Of a stretch of 64,000 nt of DNA, positions 63,562-64,000 are shown in pieces. This stretch comes from Bradyrhizobium guangdongense. GTDB taxonomy: Bacteria > Pseudomonadota > Alphaproteobacteria > Rhizobiales > Xanthobacteraceae. Under the pieces are notes generated by a model, which was given only the letters and a program-made list of their open reading frames with translations, ran no database searches and was not told the DNA's origin. The translations under genes were made by a program, and so were the position numbers. Location: the NCBI RefSeq assembly GCF_004114975.1, contig NZ_CP030051.1, forward strand, positions 3,658,001 through 3,722,000, read 5' to 3'. Positions within the stretch are counted from its first letter, which is position 1, and the number at the start of each line of letters is the position of its first letter.

Positions 63562-63589
63562 GCCCCGCCGGTGACGGACGGGGCTTTTT
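63562..63589 (+). terminator. Candidate intrinsic terminator
   Basis: GCCCCGCCG (63562-63570) pairs with CGGACGGGGC (63575-63584) around a short loop with one bulged A, followed by five T. Confidence 0.65.
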
Positions 63590-63649
63590 CATGTTCGCAA
63601 ATCAGCCCATTGCCGCCCGGCGGAGCCTTCGCGAGAAGGAGGCAGGGTC

Positions 63650-63892
63650 ATGTGGGAATACTTTGGACCCGATTTCGCTTTCGACGTGATGAAAGGAATG
63701 GTCGCTGGAATAGCCTCTTTGGCATTCCAAGTCGTCGCGCCACGAACCTTTCGTGCCGCAAAGCAGTTTCGCGCGCGCTGGGCTGCGAGGCGGGCGGCGA
63801 GACGGGCTGCACGACAAGCGCGACGAAATGCGGTGGCGAATGATGAGCCTTCAGGAACTGATGGCTCGGATGCAACGGGTAGGGTGGGTTAG
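63650..63892 (+). CDS. Small protein with Arg/Ala-rich tail, unknown function
   Basis: This is an 80-aa protein. GGAGGCAGGGTC precedes the ATG. The start MWEYFGPDFAFDVMKGMVAGIASLAFQVVAP may be a weak membrane helix; the rest is AARRAARRAARQARR-type low complexity. The last residues and stop fall in the GGTGGGTTA repeat at 63883, so the C-terminus may be recent. Confidence 0.5.
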   Translation: MWEYFGPDFAFDVMKGMVAGIASLAFQVVAPRTFRAAKQFRARWAARRAARRAARQARRNAVANDEPSGTDGSDATGRVG

Positions 63893-63960
63893 CGCAGCGT
63901 AACCCACCTCTTTGTTCTTCGCAGGCAAAAGTGGTGGGTTACGCCTTCGGTTAACCCACC
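63883..63960. repeat. Pair of GGTGGGTTA palindromes
   Basis: GGTGGGTTAGCGCAGCGTAA plus CCCACC (63883-63908) and GGTGGGTTACGCC...GGTTAACCCACC (63933-63960) are two hairpins of the same type, a known class of intergenic element in this group. Confidence 0.75.
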
Positions 63961-64000
63961 CTATGCACTGGCTCAATGACGAGGGCACTGAATCCGGCCC

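Noticed and set aside
1..64000. tRNA or rRNA genes
   Set aside because: I looked for T-arm and anticodon-arm patterns and conserved rRNA segments and saw none.

Overview
The window looks like a chromosomal segment of a Bradyrhizobium-like alphaproteobacterium (Nitrobacteraceae). The base composition is high GC with strong GC3 bias. Small rhizobial families are present (DUF2336, DUF982, DUF2778, DUF6894-like proteins), a minCDE operon is present, and GTGGGCA-, GGTGGGTTA- and GCATGATGAGATCA-type intergenic palindromes recur between genes. The genus is an inference from gene content, not from a marker gene. I saw no rRNA, tRNA or CRISPR array.

Layout. 1-8.6 kb is accessory-like. It holds the tail of an SDR gene, a giant outer-membrane protein built from three Omp25-type barrels around a fourth barrel domain (broken by one frameshift), and a graveyard of broken redox genes: a di-haem cytochrome, a [2Fe-2S] subunit and a multicopper oxidase 3' fragment. 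A lipoprotein and a tail-to-tail pair (small helical protein and LpxL-like protein) follow. 8.8-15 kb has an ABC-F ATPase and a minus-strand operon encoding an adenylate cyclase/TPR protein, a PAP2/vanadium-haloperoxidase-like enzyme with a (GGNWF)n start, and a subtilase without signal peptide. 15-29 kb is mixed metabolism and sensing: an MBL hydrolase, asparaginase, PsiF, esterase, nitroreductase, a DUF2336-PilZ pair, an AraC regulator, an FMN reductase, a chemoreceptor, a DUF2778 protein and a TRAP binding protein.

29-35.3 kb is a coherent uptake/catabolism locus. A five-gene minus-strand operon (ABC permease, epimerase-like, GNAT, DapA-like, ABC ATPase) is followed by a TetR gene and a divergent NMT1/THI5-type binding protein. 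Two similar 16-bp palindromes overlap the -35 boxes of the two transcription units, so the TetR protein probably controls the whole locus. 35.7-37.5 kb is minCDE. 37.7-42.7 kb has envelope and small secreted proteins. 42.8-45.3 kb is a MarR/3-hydroxybenzoate-4-monooxygenase divergon with a palindrome inside the promoter.

45.4-56.3 kb contains small envelope proteins, short cytochromes, an SMR pump, a TetR/O-methyltransferase divergon, PaiB, a pyridoxal kinase, an M15-like peptidase and an Ada-type regulator. 56.3-57.6 kb is a complete-looking IS110/IS1111-type element with 11-bp inverted ends. 57.9-63.9 kb carries an FkbM methyltransferase between two copies of an intergenic repeat, a fatty acid desaturase, an orphan ParB-like protein, a CPA1 antiporter and small proteins.
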